Positions 24,533 through 31,145 of a stretch of DNA of 35,921 bases are shown here, in pieces (position 1 is the stretch's first letter; every line of letters begins with the position of its first letter). Below the pieces are notes generated by a model that worked only from the letters and a program-made list of their open reading frames with translations, had not been told where the DNA came from and made no database searches. Location of the stretch: contig QHUU01000077.1 in the NCBI GenBank assembly GCA_003222155.1, positions 1 through 35,921 on the forward strand, written 5' to 3'. The position numbers and the translations under genes were made by a program. The DNA comes from Gemmatimonadota bacterium. GTDB lineage: Bacteria; Gemmatimonadota; Gemmatimonadetes; Gemmatimonadales; GWC2-71-9.

Positions 24533-26359
24533 ATGTGTGGAATCGTAGGGTACGTCGGGCCGCGGGAAGCGGCATCGGTTCTGGTGGAGGGCTTGAGCCG
24601 GCTGGAGTATCGCGGCTACGACTCCGCCGGAGTCGCGGTCCTGAACGGGGGCGGGGTCGAGACCCGCAAGCTTGCGGGACGCATTGCGCGCCTGCGGAAC
24701 CTCCTGGCGGAGGCGCCGGTGCACGGCAGCTGCGGCATCGGGCACACGCGCTGGGCGACGCATGGCGCGCCGACCGAGCGTAACGCACATCCGCACACCG
24801 ACTGCGGCGGCACCCTCGCCCTGGTCCACAACGGGATCATCGAGAACGCCGACGTCTTGCGCACGCGGCTCGAGCGGGCGGGCCACCGGTTCACAACCGA
24901 GACCGACACCGAAACGCTGGCGCACCTGATCGAAGACTCCGTGGGTGAGACGCTCGAGGAGCGCGTCACCGCCGCTCTCGCGCACGTCGAAGGGACATAC
25001 GGGATCGCGGTAGTCTCCGAGGCTGATCCCGGGAAGATCGTCGTCGCCCGGCGCGGTTCGCCGGTGCTGCTCGGGGTCGGGGACGGCGAATTTCTCGTGG
25101 CTTCCGATGCGAGCGCCGTGCTCGCCCATACGCGATCGGTGGTCTATCTCAACGACGGCGACGTCGCCGTGGTGACGCGGACCGGATATCGCGTGCTGGA
25201 CAGTCACGCCCGGGAGCAAGACCGGGCGGTGGATGACATCGAATGGGATCTCGACGCCATCGCGCTGGGCGGCTATCCGCACTTCATGCTGAAGGAGATC
25301 TGCGAGCAGGCGGAGACGGTGCGCAGCACGCTGCGGGGACGGTTGCTCGCCGTCGAGGGTACGGCTCGCCTCAACGGGCTGAACCTGACGCCGGCGCAGT
25401 GCAGCCGGATCCGGCGCATCGTGATCGTGGCGTGCGGCACGTCGTGGCACGCCGGATTGGTGGGTCGTCACATCCTCGAGGAGCTCACCGAGATGCCGGT
25501 GTCGGTGGAGTACGCGTCGGAGTATCGCTACCGGCGCGAGCTCCGGATTCCGGGCACGCTCACCATTGCGATTTCGCAGTCTGGCGAGACGGCCGACACG
25601 TTAGAGGCCCTGCGCGCCGCCAAAGCGGCGGGCTCGACCGTGATCGGTCTGGTCAACGTGGTCGGCTCCACGATCGCGCGGGAAGCGGACGGGGGCATCT
25701 ATCTGCACGCCGGCCCTGAAATCGGCGTCGCTTCCACCAAGGCGTTCACGGCCCAGGTGGTCGCCCTGCTGCTGCTGGGCCTGTGGCTGGGACGGCAGCG
25801 CGGCGTGTCCGTGGACGCGGGGCGTGCCATGGTTACGGAGCTGTTGGGCCTGCCGGATCTCGTGGCGCGGGCCCTGCAGGTGGAATCACAAGTCCGCGCG
25901 CTCGCCGAGCGCCATGCCGAGGCACGCAACGCGCTGTATCTGGGACGCGGCGTGAACTTCCCGGTGGCCCTCGAGGGCGCCCTCAAGCTGAAGGAGATTT
26001 CCTACATCCACGCCGAGGGCTACCCCGCGGCCGAGATGAAGCACGGGCCTATCGCGCTGATCGACGAGAATATGCCGGTCGTCTGCCTCGCGCCGAAGGA
26101 CTCCGTCTATCCCAAGGTGGTTTCCAACATGCAGGAAGTGAAGGCGCGGGGCGGCAGGATCATCGCGATCACGAGCGAGGGCAACGGTGATCTCGGGCGG
26201 CTCGCGGACTACCAGATCGCGGTGCCGGCGAGCTCACCGCTCCTGGCACCGGTGCTGACGGTCATTCCGCTCCAGCTCTTGGCGTATCACATCGCCGTGC
26301 TGCGCGGCTGCGACGTGGATCGGCCCCGCAACCTGGCGAAAAGCGTAACGGTCGAGTGA
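24533..26359 (+). CDS. glmS: Glutamine-fructose-6-phosphate aminotransferase
   Basis: 608 aa, the normal full length. Cys2 (MCGIVGYVG) is the glutaminase nucleophile; LEYRGYDSAG, GHTRWATHG and THVHNGIIEN-like NGIIENA follow. Two SIS sugar-isomerase domains are marked by VACGTSWHAG, SQSGETADTLEAL and the late AEMKHGPIALID. The C-terminus NLAKSVTVE is the conserved end. It makes glucosamine-6-phosphate from fructose-6-phosphate and glutamine, the entry to UDP-GlcNAc. The gene is followed after 4 bp by the export gene and then wecB, so the operon supplies amino-sugar precursors for the polymer. A housekeeping glmS may or may not exist elsewhere. Confidence 0.97.
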   Translation: MCGIVGYVGPREAASVLVEGLSRLEYRGYDSAGVAVLNGGGVETRKLAGRIARLRNLLAEAPVHGSCGIGHTRWATHGAPTERNAHPHTDCGGTLALVHNGIIENADVLRTRLERAGHRFTTETDTETLAHLIEDSVGETLEERVTAALAHVEGTYGIAVVSEADPGKIVVARRGSPVLLGVGDGEFLVASDASAVLAHTRSVVYLNDGDVAVVTRTGYRVLDSHAREQDRAVDDIEWDLDAIALGGYPHFMLKEICEQAETVRSTLRGRLLAVEGTARLNGLNLTPAQCSRIRRIVIVACGTSWHAGLVGRHILEELTEMPVSVEYASEYRYRRELRIPGTLTIAISQSGETADTLEALRAAKAAGSTVIGLVNVVGSTIAREADGGIYLHAGPEIGVASTKAFTAQVVALLLLGLWLGRQRGVSVDAGRAMVTELLGLPDLVARALQVESQVRALAERHAEARNALYLGRGVNFPVALEGALKLKEISYIHAEGYPAAEMKHGPIALIDENMPVVCLAPKDSVYPKVVSNMQEVKARGGRIIAITSEGNGDLGRLADYQIAVPASSPLLAPVLTVIPLQLLAYHIAVLRGCDVDRPRNLAKSVTVE

Positions 26360-26363
26360 AATC

Positions 26364-26996
26364 ATGACAGCCAACACGGTGGTGCGCCTCGCGGCGCTCA
26401 TGCTGCTGGCGGGTCCCGCGGCCGCGCAGACGGCGACGGGGGCCGCGACCAGCGACTTCCAGATCAACGATCAGATCCTCTTGGAGGTGGAAGGGGACAG
26501 CCAGTTCACCCACGCCTTCACGGTCGGCGCGGGGCCCGCGCTGATGCTGCCGGTGATCGGTCCGATCCCGCTCGTCGGCGTGCGGCGCGCGCAGGTCGAG
26601 ACGTACCTCACGCAGCAGCTCAAACGCTACCTGAAAGACCCGGTCGTGCACGCCAAGGTGCTGGTGCGGCTGTCGGTGCTGGGCGAAGTGGAGCACCCGG
26701 GGTTCTACCCGGTCAGGGCCGACGCCCCGGTGTCCGATGCCTTGATGGCGGCCGGTGGGCCCACGAAGGACGCGAAATTCACCGGCACACACATCGACCG
26801 GATCGGCCGGGATGGTGTGGCCGGCAGTGACCTGCAGGACGCGATCGCGCGGGGCGCGACGGTCGACGGGATGGGATTGCGCTCGGGCGACCAGATCATC
26901 GTGCCCAAGCGGCACGACAGCGAGGCCACCTTCCGAATCATCGGGATCCTCGCGGGAATCCCCGCGGCGATCCTGATCGCCACGCACATTCACTGA
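26364..26996 (+). CDS. Wza-like polysaccharide export protein (small form)
   Basis: 210 aa. A signal peptide (about residues 1-22, ending AAAQT) has no lipobox Cys, so it is not a lipoprotein like Wza. Residues about 30-105 match the polysaccharide export domain (INDQILLEVEGDSQFTHAFTVGAGPALMLPVIG, PLVGVRRAQVETYLTQQL, DPVVHAKVLVRL). One SLBB-like segment follows (VLGEVEHPGFYPV, SDALMAAGGPTKDA). The C-terminus is a hydrophobic helix (IIGILAGIPAAILIATHI). It probably works with the Wzc-like protein at the cell envelope. It is shorter than Wza and lacks its outer-membrane amphipathic C-terminal domain, so the outer-membrane passage may differ. Confidence 0.85.
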   Translation: MTANTVVRLAALMLLAGPAAAQTATGAATSDFQINDQILLEVEGDSQFTHAFTVGAGPALMLPVIGPIPLVGVRRAQVETYLTQQLKRYLKDPVVHAKVLVRLSVLGEVEHPGFYPVRADAPVSDALMAAGGPTKDAKFTGTHIDRIGRDGVAGSDLQDAIARGATVDGMGLRSGDQIIVPKRHDSEATFRIIGILAGIPAAILIATHIH

Positions 26997-27003
26997 GGAC
27001 TTG

Positions 27004-28173
27004 ATGCGCGTCCTCTCCGTCGTGGGCGCCCGGCCGAATTTCATGAAGCTGGCGCCCGTAGATCGCGAGCTGGTGAAGCGGGGCGTCGAGCACGTCATCG
27101 TGCATACCGGGCAGCATTACGACCACGGCATGTCCACCGCCTTCTTCGAGCAGCTCTGGATTCCCGCGCCCGACTACCACCTGGGCGTCGGGTCGGGCTC
27201 TCACGCGCAGCAGACCGCCGCGGTGATGCAGCGCCTGGAATCGATCGTCGTCGAGCTCGCACCCGACCTCGTGCTGGTGTACGGCAGCACGAACTCGACG
27301 CTCGCGGCGGCGCTCGTGGCCGCGAAGCTGCAGGTGCGGGTCGGGCACGTAGAGGCCGGGTTGCGCAGCGGCGACTGGACGAGCCCGGAGGAGATCAACG
27401 ACGTCCTCACGGATCGCCTCTCGGACCTGCTGTTCCTGCCGTCGCGCGACGCGGCAGACCACCTGGCCGCGGACGGCGTCCCGGCCGAGCGCATGCACTT
27501 TGTCGGCAACGTCATGATCGACACGGTCAGCTGGGCGCTGCCCCAGGCGCTTGCTCTCGACGCGGCGACGCGCTACGGCGTGACGGGTGCCCCATATGCG
27601 GTGGTGACGCTGCACCGACCGGCCAACGTCGACGACCGAGCCGTGCTGGGCGAGCTGCTCGAGGCGCTCGCGCGCCTCGCCCGCACCGTGGCCGTCGTAT
27701 TTCCCGTGCACCCACGCACCCGGCAGCGCATCCGAACGCACGGACTGCGGCTGCCGGACGACGGCCGGCTGCGGGTGCTCGAGCCGCTCGGCTATCTCGA
27801 GATGCTGAGCCTGGTGGCGGGCGCGTCGCTCGTCGTGACCGATTCGGGCGGGCTTCAGGAGGAGACATCGTTTCTCGGCGTGCCGTGTCTCACAGTGCGA
27901 GCCGGCACCGAACGCCCAATCACCTGCACGCACGGCACGAACCGTCTCGTCCTGCCCAAACGGGATGCGATCCTCGCGGCCGCCGAGCACGCCCTGGCGC
28001 GCCGCTCGCCGGCGCGACCGGTCATCGAGCGGTGGGACGGACGGGCGGCCGAGCGCATCGCGCGCGTCGTGTGCGAGGACGAGCGGTTCGAACTCGACGC
28101 CCCGCTGGCGGCGACCCCGCCACACGCGTCGCGCCGCGCAGTCGCGATTCCGCAGCCGCTCGGCGCGGACTGA
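27004..28173 (+). CDS. wecB: UDP-N-acetylglucosamine 2-epimerase (non-hydrolysing)
   Basis: 389 aa from ATG 27004, with GAGGA six bases upstream; TTG 27001 is in frame but less likely. Family motifs are RPNFMKLAPVDREL, TGQHYDHGMS, GHVEAGLRSGD, PEEINDVLTDRLSD, TLHRPANVDD, DSGGLQEE and GTERPI. It interconverts UDP-GlcNAc and UDP-ManNAc, supplying ManNAc-type sugars for the repeat unit. The usual PFPEEINR segment reads SPEEINDV here, a mild variant. It is the last gene of glmS-export-wecB (gaps 4 and 7 bp). The about 25 C-terminal residues (Ala/Pro/Arg-rich) extend beyond the fold. Confidence 0.94.
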   Translation: MRVLSVVGARPNFMKLAPVDRELVKRGVEHVIVHTGQHYDHGMSTAFFEQLWIPAPDYHLGVGSGSHAQQTAAVMQRLESIVVELAPDLVLVYGSTNSTLAAALVAAKLQVRVGHVEAGLRSGDWTSPEEINDVLTDRLSDLLFLPSRDAADHLAADGVPAERMHFVGNVMIDTVSWALPQALALDAATRYGVTGAPYAVVTLHRPANVDDRAVLGELLEALARLARTVAVVFPVHPRTRQRIRTHGLRLPDDGRLRVLEPLGYLEMLSLVAGASLVVTDSGGLQEETSFLGVPCLTVRAGTERPITCTHGTNRLVLPKRDAILAAAEHALARRSPARPVIERWDGRAAERIARVVCEDERFELDAPLAATPPHASRRAVAIPQPLGAD

Positions 28174-28236
28174 ATCGAGGGCAAGCCGCAGGCGGATGAG
28201 CCGTCGCAACAGTGTGCCTAACCAGGAGGTCGCGGA

Positions 28237-28332
28237 ATGACCGATGCAGCGCCCAGCGGGGAGCGGACCGCACGCCGCTCCCCGCGGCGCTCTCCTGATC
28301 GTAGCGACGGTGCGACCACGCCGTACAGTTGA
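28237..28332 (+). CDS. Possible 31-aa small protein with strong ribosome site
   Basis: ATG 28237 follows AGGAGGT (28224-28230) at 6-nt spacing, the best Shine-Dalgarno sequence in the window. The product is Arg/Ser/Pro-rich and matches nothing I recognise. A 14-codon frame (28196-28240) ends on its start as ATGA, and a 36-codon frame begins on its stop as TGATG (28332-28442). Third-position GC looks no higher than the background, which argues against a conserved protein. It may be a leader peptide, a decayed gene or chance. Confidence 0.28.
   Translation: MTDAAPSGERTARRSPRRSPDRSDGATTPYS
28248..28291 (+). other. Strong hairpin downstream of wecB
   Basis: An 11-bp perfect stem (GCGGGGAGCGG 28256-28266, CCGCTCCCCGC 28275-28285, 8-nt loop) is extended by AGCGCC (28248-28253) and GGCGCT (28286-28291), with a two-base bulge on the left. 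No T-run follows, so it is not a classical intrinsic terminator; it could stabilise the wecB mRNA 3' end or pause polymerase. It also lies inside the possible 31-aa ORF. Confidence 0.6.
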
Positions 28333-28350
28333 TGCTGCATGATGCTGCAT
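28331..28350. repeat. Two tandem GATGCTGCAT repeats, each a palindrome
   Basis: GATGCTGCAT occurs twice back to back. Each copy contains ATGC-T-GCAT, an inverted repeat, so two identical palindromes sit one helical turn apart. This is operator-like geometry, though it could be chance in a short stretch. Confidence 0.5.
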
Positions 28351-28535
28351 TCCGACCACATCCGGCTCGCCGTGTCGTGCTCTGGACAACACAGATCGGC
28401 CAACGAGGCGCGGCATCCGTCTTGCGATGGGACGCATGGTAGCGTGGGCGCCGCAATGCGGCGCGCCACGACATCATACGGACATGCACGCGGGGAAGCG
28501 GGCCAACTGAGCTGACCATTCGCGGATTGCGTCCA

Positions 28536-28558
28536 CTACGCCGCCGTGCGCGGCGTAG
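28536..28558 (+). promoter_or_regulatory. Hairpin competing with the terminator (antiterminator-like)
   Basis: CTACGCCGC (28536-28544) and GCGGCGTAG (28550-28558) form a perfect 9-bp stem with a 5-nt loop. Its right arm shares bases 28552-28558 with the left arm of the terminator, so only one of the two structures can form at a time. This is the arrangement of transcription attenuators. Confidence 0.5.
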
Positions 28559-28598
28559 GGGGCCCCGGTGGTGGCTCGCTCCCCTGCGCCTTTTTTTT
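28552..28598 (+). terminator. Intrinsic (Rho-independent) terminator
   Basis: GGCGTAGGGG (28552-28561) pairs with CCCCTGCGCC (28581-28590) over 10 bp, one of them a G-U wobble, and the stem is followed directly by eight T (28591-28598). In this GC-rich sequence the T-run is striking. It could end the glmS-export-wecB transcript or a separate leader/sRNA. The sigma-54 promoter lies downstream of it, so rsb expression from 28718 would bypass it. Confidence 0.75.
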
Positions 28599-28717
28599 GT
28601 GCATTACGCTGCGCCCGCGCGCCCCGAAGTGTTGCACAAGCGCCTTCCTCGCACGGTGAGTAGATTTGTAACGCATTTCGGCAGAACCAGTTACTGTAGT
28701 CAGCCGCTCCGACAAGT

Positions 28718-28732
28718 TGGCACTAGCCTTGC
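28718..28732 (+). promoter_or_regulatory. Sigma-54 promoter of the rsb operon
   Basis: TGGCAC (28718-28723), five bases, TTGC (28729-28732) and then T: a complete match to TGGCAC-N5-TTGC with exact GG-N10-GC spacing. The start point near 28744 leaves about 32 nt before ATG 28776, with GAGGAG as ribosome site. It is the best promoter in the window and implies RpoN plus an activator control the operon. Confidence 0.8.
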
Positions 28733-28775
28733 TGTTGCGCCGTAGCAACATTCGACCGGGCGAGGAGCGCCAGCC

Positions 28776-29684
28776 ATGGCCACCAAAGGGAAAGAAGCAC
28801 AGTCGCCGCTGCCCGACCCCCAAGCACAGACGGAATCCACCGCGGCGCTGCTGCGCGAGTTGGTGGCGCACCTCCGGCAGAACCGAACCCAGTTGCGCGA
28901 GGAATGGGCGCGGCGCATCACACGCGCCCAGCTGCTCACGGCGATGACCGAGGAGGAAATCTTCGCGGAAGCGACTTCGGTGTACGACAACTACGTCGAA
29001 GCGTTGGAGACGGGGACGTTCGAGGCCCTCCAGGCCTACGCACGCAACCTGTCCGAGCGCATTATCCCGCGAGGCGTCGAGACACACGAAGTGGTCGGCA
29101 TCGTGCTGCTGTTGCGCGACGTGCTCGCTCGCTCGCTGTTCGGCAAATACCACGAAGATTTCGACAAACTCAACCGCATCCTCGACGCCTACGAGCCGGC
29201 CGCCAACCGTATCGCCAACACGGTGGCGGTGGGCTTCGTGCAGGAGCGCGAGCGCATCATCCGCCAGCAACAGGAGGCCATCCGCGAGCTGTCGACGCCG
29301 GTGTTGCAGGTGCGCGAGCGGCTGCTGATCCTGCCGATCATCGGCGTCATCGATCCGCAGCGCGCGCGGCAGCTCACGGAGCAGCTGTTGCGGGCCATCC
29401 GGACCAACCGCGCCAAGGTCGTCGTCATCGACATCACGGGTGTGGCGGCGATGGACTCGAACGTCGCCAACCACCTGGTGCAGACGGTCGAAGCGTCGCG
29501 CCTCTTGGGCGCGACGGTCATCGTGACGGGTCTCTCGCCGGAAATCGCCCAGACGCTCGTGACGATCGGGGTCGACCTGAGCGAGATGGCGACGGTGGGT
29601 GATCTCCAGGGCGGCATCGAGGAGGCGGAGCGGCTCCTGGGGTACAAGGTCTTGCCACTGGAAGATCTGACCCCGAAGGCGTGA
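28776..29684 (+). CDS. rsbR: RsbR-like stressosome sensor (N-terminal domain + STAS)
   Basis: 302 aa. An N-terminal helical domain (about residues 20-165), like the globin-related RsbR sensor region, precedes a C-terminal STAS domain (about 172-290). In Bacillus RsbRA two Thr are phosphorylated by RsbT: here the first position is Ser228 (MDSNVANHL) and the second is Thr260 (PEIAQTLV). The N-terminal part varies between homologues and is thought to sense the signal. With RsbS it should form the large scaffold that holds RsbT. First gene of the operon, preceded by the sigma-54 promoter; 31 bp separate it from rsbS. Confidence 0.92.
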   Translation: MATKGKEAQSPLPDPQAQTESTAALLRELVAHLRQNRTQLREEWARRITRAQLLTAMTEEEIFAEATSVYDNYVEALETGTFEALQAYARNLSERIIPRGVETHEVVGIVLLLRDVLARSLFGKYHEDFDKLNRILDAYEPAANRIANTVAVGFVQERERIIRQQQEAIRELSTPVLQVRERLLILPIIGVIDPQRARQLTEQLLRAIRTNRAKVVVIDITGVAAMDSNVANHLVQTVEASRLLGATVIVTGLSPEIAQTLVTIGVDLSEMATVGDLQGGIEEAERLLGYKVLPLEDLTPKA

Positions 29685-29715
29685 GGCGGCACCCCACTCC
29701 GTCGACGGAGGGCGC

Positions 29716-30108
29716 GTGGAAGTTCCCATTCTGAAGCAGGGTCACTACCTGATCGCGTCCATCCAGTCCGCGCTCACCGATGCCGATTTGTCGCAGCTGC
29801 GCGAGGCGTTGATCGAGCGCGTGGGGCGGTTTCGTGCGCGCGGCGTCATCGTCGACGTCACGGCGCTCGACGTCATGGATTCGTTCGCCGTGCGGACGCT
29901 GCGCGACATCGCGCACATGGCGCGGCTGCGCGGCGCCGAAACGGTGATCGTGGGCATCCAGCCCGAGGTCGCGTTTGCGATGGTGCAGCTCGGGCTGACG
30001 CTCAAGGGCGTGTCGACCGCCCTCGACCTGGAAGAAGGCCTGGCGTTCCTCAACGTCCAGACCCAGGTCCGCATCGATCGCGGACCGGGACGCCTCGACC
30101 GTGGCTGA
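29716..30108 (+). CDS. rsbS: RsbS-like STAS scaffold protein
   Basis: 130 aa from GTG 29716, with CGGAGGG just upstream. It is a single STAS domain, as in RsbS, starting MEVPILKQGHYLIASIQ. The phosphorylation site is conserved as Ser56 in VMDSFAVRTL, with the acidic residue before it. In the known system unphosphorylated RsbS binds RsbT and keeps it inactive; phosphorylation by RsbT releases it. The Arg/Gly-rich C-terminal tail extends beyond the STAS fold. It overlaps the rsbT start by 8 bp. Confidence 0.93.
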   Translation: MEVPILKQGHYLIASIQSALTDADLSQLREALIERVGRFRARGVIVDVTALDVMDSFAVRTLRDIAHMARLRGAETVIVGIQPEVAFAMVQLGLTLKGVSTALDLEEGLAFLNVQTQVRIDRGPGRLDRG

Positions 30109-30511
30109 CGACTTGCTCATCCCCATCACCGCCGATGTCGATGTCGTGACCGCACGGCAGCGCGGGCGCGACCTAGCCGCCGAAGCGGGATTCTCGAGCG
30201 GCGACCAGACGGTGATCGCGGCGGCCATCTCCGAGATCGCGCGCAACATCCTGATGTACGCCAAGCGCGGCGAAATCGCCCTCAGCTTGGTGGCGAACGG
30301 CGATCGTCAGGGCGTCGTGGTCGTGGCGCGCGACCAGGGGCCCGGGATCCGCGACGTTCCCCGCGCCATGCAGGACGGCTACTCCACGTCCGGGGGCCTG
30401 GGTCTCGGGTTGCCCGGCGCCCGGCGCCTGATGGACGACTTCGACGTGACCTCCGACGCGGGGAAGGGCACCACCGTGACGATGAAAAAATGGCGGCGCA
30501 TGAATGCCTGA
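30101..30511 (+). CDS. rsbT: RsbT-like serine kinase
   Basis: 136 aa from GTG 30101, overlapping rsbS by 8 bp. It has the GHKL ATPase motifs: N box SEIARNIL (about 44-51), G1 DQGPGI, G2 SGGLGLGLPG, and the GTTVTMKKW end typical of RsbT. It should phosphorylate RsbR and RsbS. In Bacillus freed RsbT activates the phosphatase RsbU, but no RsbU gene is present here, so its downstream target is open. It overlaps the rsbX gene by 8 bp. Confidence 0.93.
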   Translation: MADDLLIPITADVDVVTARQRGRDLAAEAGFSSGDQTVIAAAISEIARNILMYAKRGEIALSLVANGDRQGVVVVARDQGPGIRDVPRAMQDGYSTSGGLGLGLPGARRLMDDFDVTSDAGKGTTVTMKKWRRMNA

Positions 30512-31145
30512 GGCGTCCGTGGACGCCTCGACGCTGATCGACTGGGGCGTCGCATCGTCGGCGCTTCCGGGCCAGACGCAGTCCGGGGACTTGCACCTGG
30601 TCAAGCCGGTGTCCACCGGCGTGCTGATCGCGGTCGTGGATGGACTCGGCCACGGCGCGGAAGCGGCCACGGCGGCGCGCACGGCCGTGACTACGCTCGA
30701 CCGGCATGCGTCCGAGTCGGTGTTGGCGCTGCTGCAGCGTTGCCACTGGGCGCTCAAGGGCTCGCGGGGCGTGGTGATGAGTCTCGCCTTCGCCAACCCG
30801 CAGCAGAACGCGCTGACGTGGGCCGGCGTCGGCAACGTGGAGTGCATGCTGTTCCACGGCCACGGGGCGACGTTGGCCAATCTGACGCGCGTCGGCCTGG
30901 TCACGCGCGGCGGCATCGTCGGCTCCGAGCTGCCGCAGGTCCGCGCCCAGATCGTGCCGCTCGCCGCCGGAGACGTGCTGATCTTCGCCACGGACGGGAT
31001 CCGCGAAGGGTTCAGCGACGGGCTGCCGTTCGAGGCACCACCGCAACAACTCGCCGAGCACATCTTGAGCCGACACGGTAAGGGCACGGATGATGCGCTC
31101 GTGCTGGTCGCTCGCTATCGGGGCGGCACCCGGACGGGCGGATGA
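30504..31145 (+). CDS. rsbX: RsbX-like PP2C phosphatase (SpoIIE family)
   Basis: 213 aa from ATG 30504, within the end of rsbT. It has the PPM/PP2C metal-binding motifs: [15 protein letters not shown] (Asp46), FATDGIREG and the late [10 protein letters not shown]. The size fits RsbX (feedback phosphatase that dephosphorylates RsbR/RsbS) rather than RsbU, which carries an extra N-terminal RsbT-binding domain, absent here. Overlap with rsbT and with the activator gene shows that it belongs to the module. Confidence 0.88.
   Translation: MPEASVDASTLIDWGVASSALPGQTQSGDLHLVKPVSTGVLIAVVDGLGHGAEAATAARTAVTTLDRHASESVLALLQRCHWALKGSRGVVMSLAFANPQQNALTWAGVGNVECMLFHGHGATLANLTRVGLVTRGGIVGSELPQVRAQIVPLAAGDVLIFATDGIREGFSDGLPFEAPPQQLAEHILSRHGKGTDDALVLVARYRGGTRTGG

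Larger units (their letters stand above)
28174..28775 (+). other. 602-bp leader/intergenic region before rsbR
   Basis: This is the longest gap in the window and is rich in structure. In order it holds two or three tiny overlapping ORFs (28196-28442), a strong hairpin (28248-28291), a tandem 10-bp repeat (28331-28350), a 12-bp stem with one bulge (28443-28470), a 9-bp stem (28536-28558) that competes with an intrinsic terminator (28552-28598), and a near-perfect sigma-54 promoter (28718-28732). A pair of GTAAC/GTTAC half-sites (28668-28672, 28690-28694) lies just upstream of the promoter. An untranslated or sRNA-like transcript ending at the T-run is possible. Confidence 0.6.

Noticed and set aside
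28527-28745. 72-codon frame across the terminator and the sigma-54 promoter
   Set aside because: Runs through the hairpin, T-run and promoter, with no protein-like sequence.
30484-30489. A6 run near the end of rsbT as a possible frameshift site
   Set aside because: rsbX has its own ATG in the overlap, and no stimulatory structure is seen; ordinary coupled translation explains the layout.
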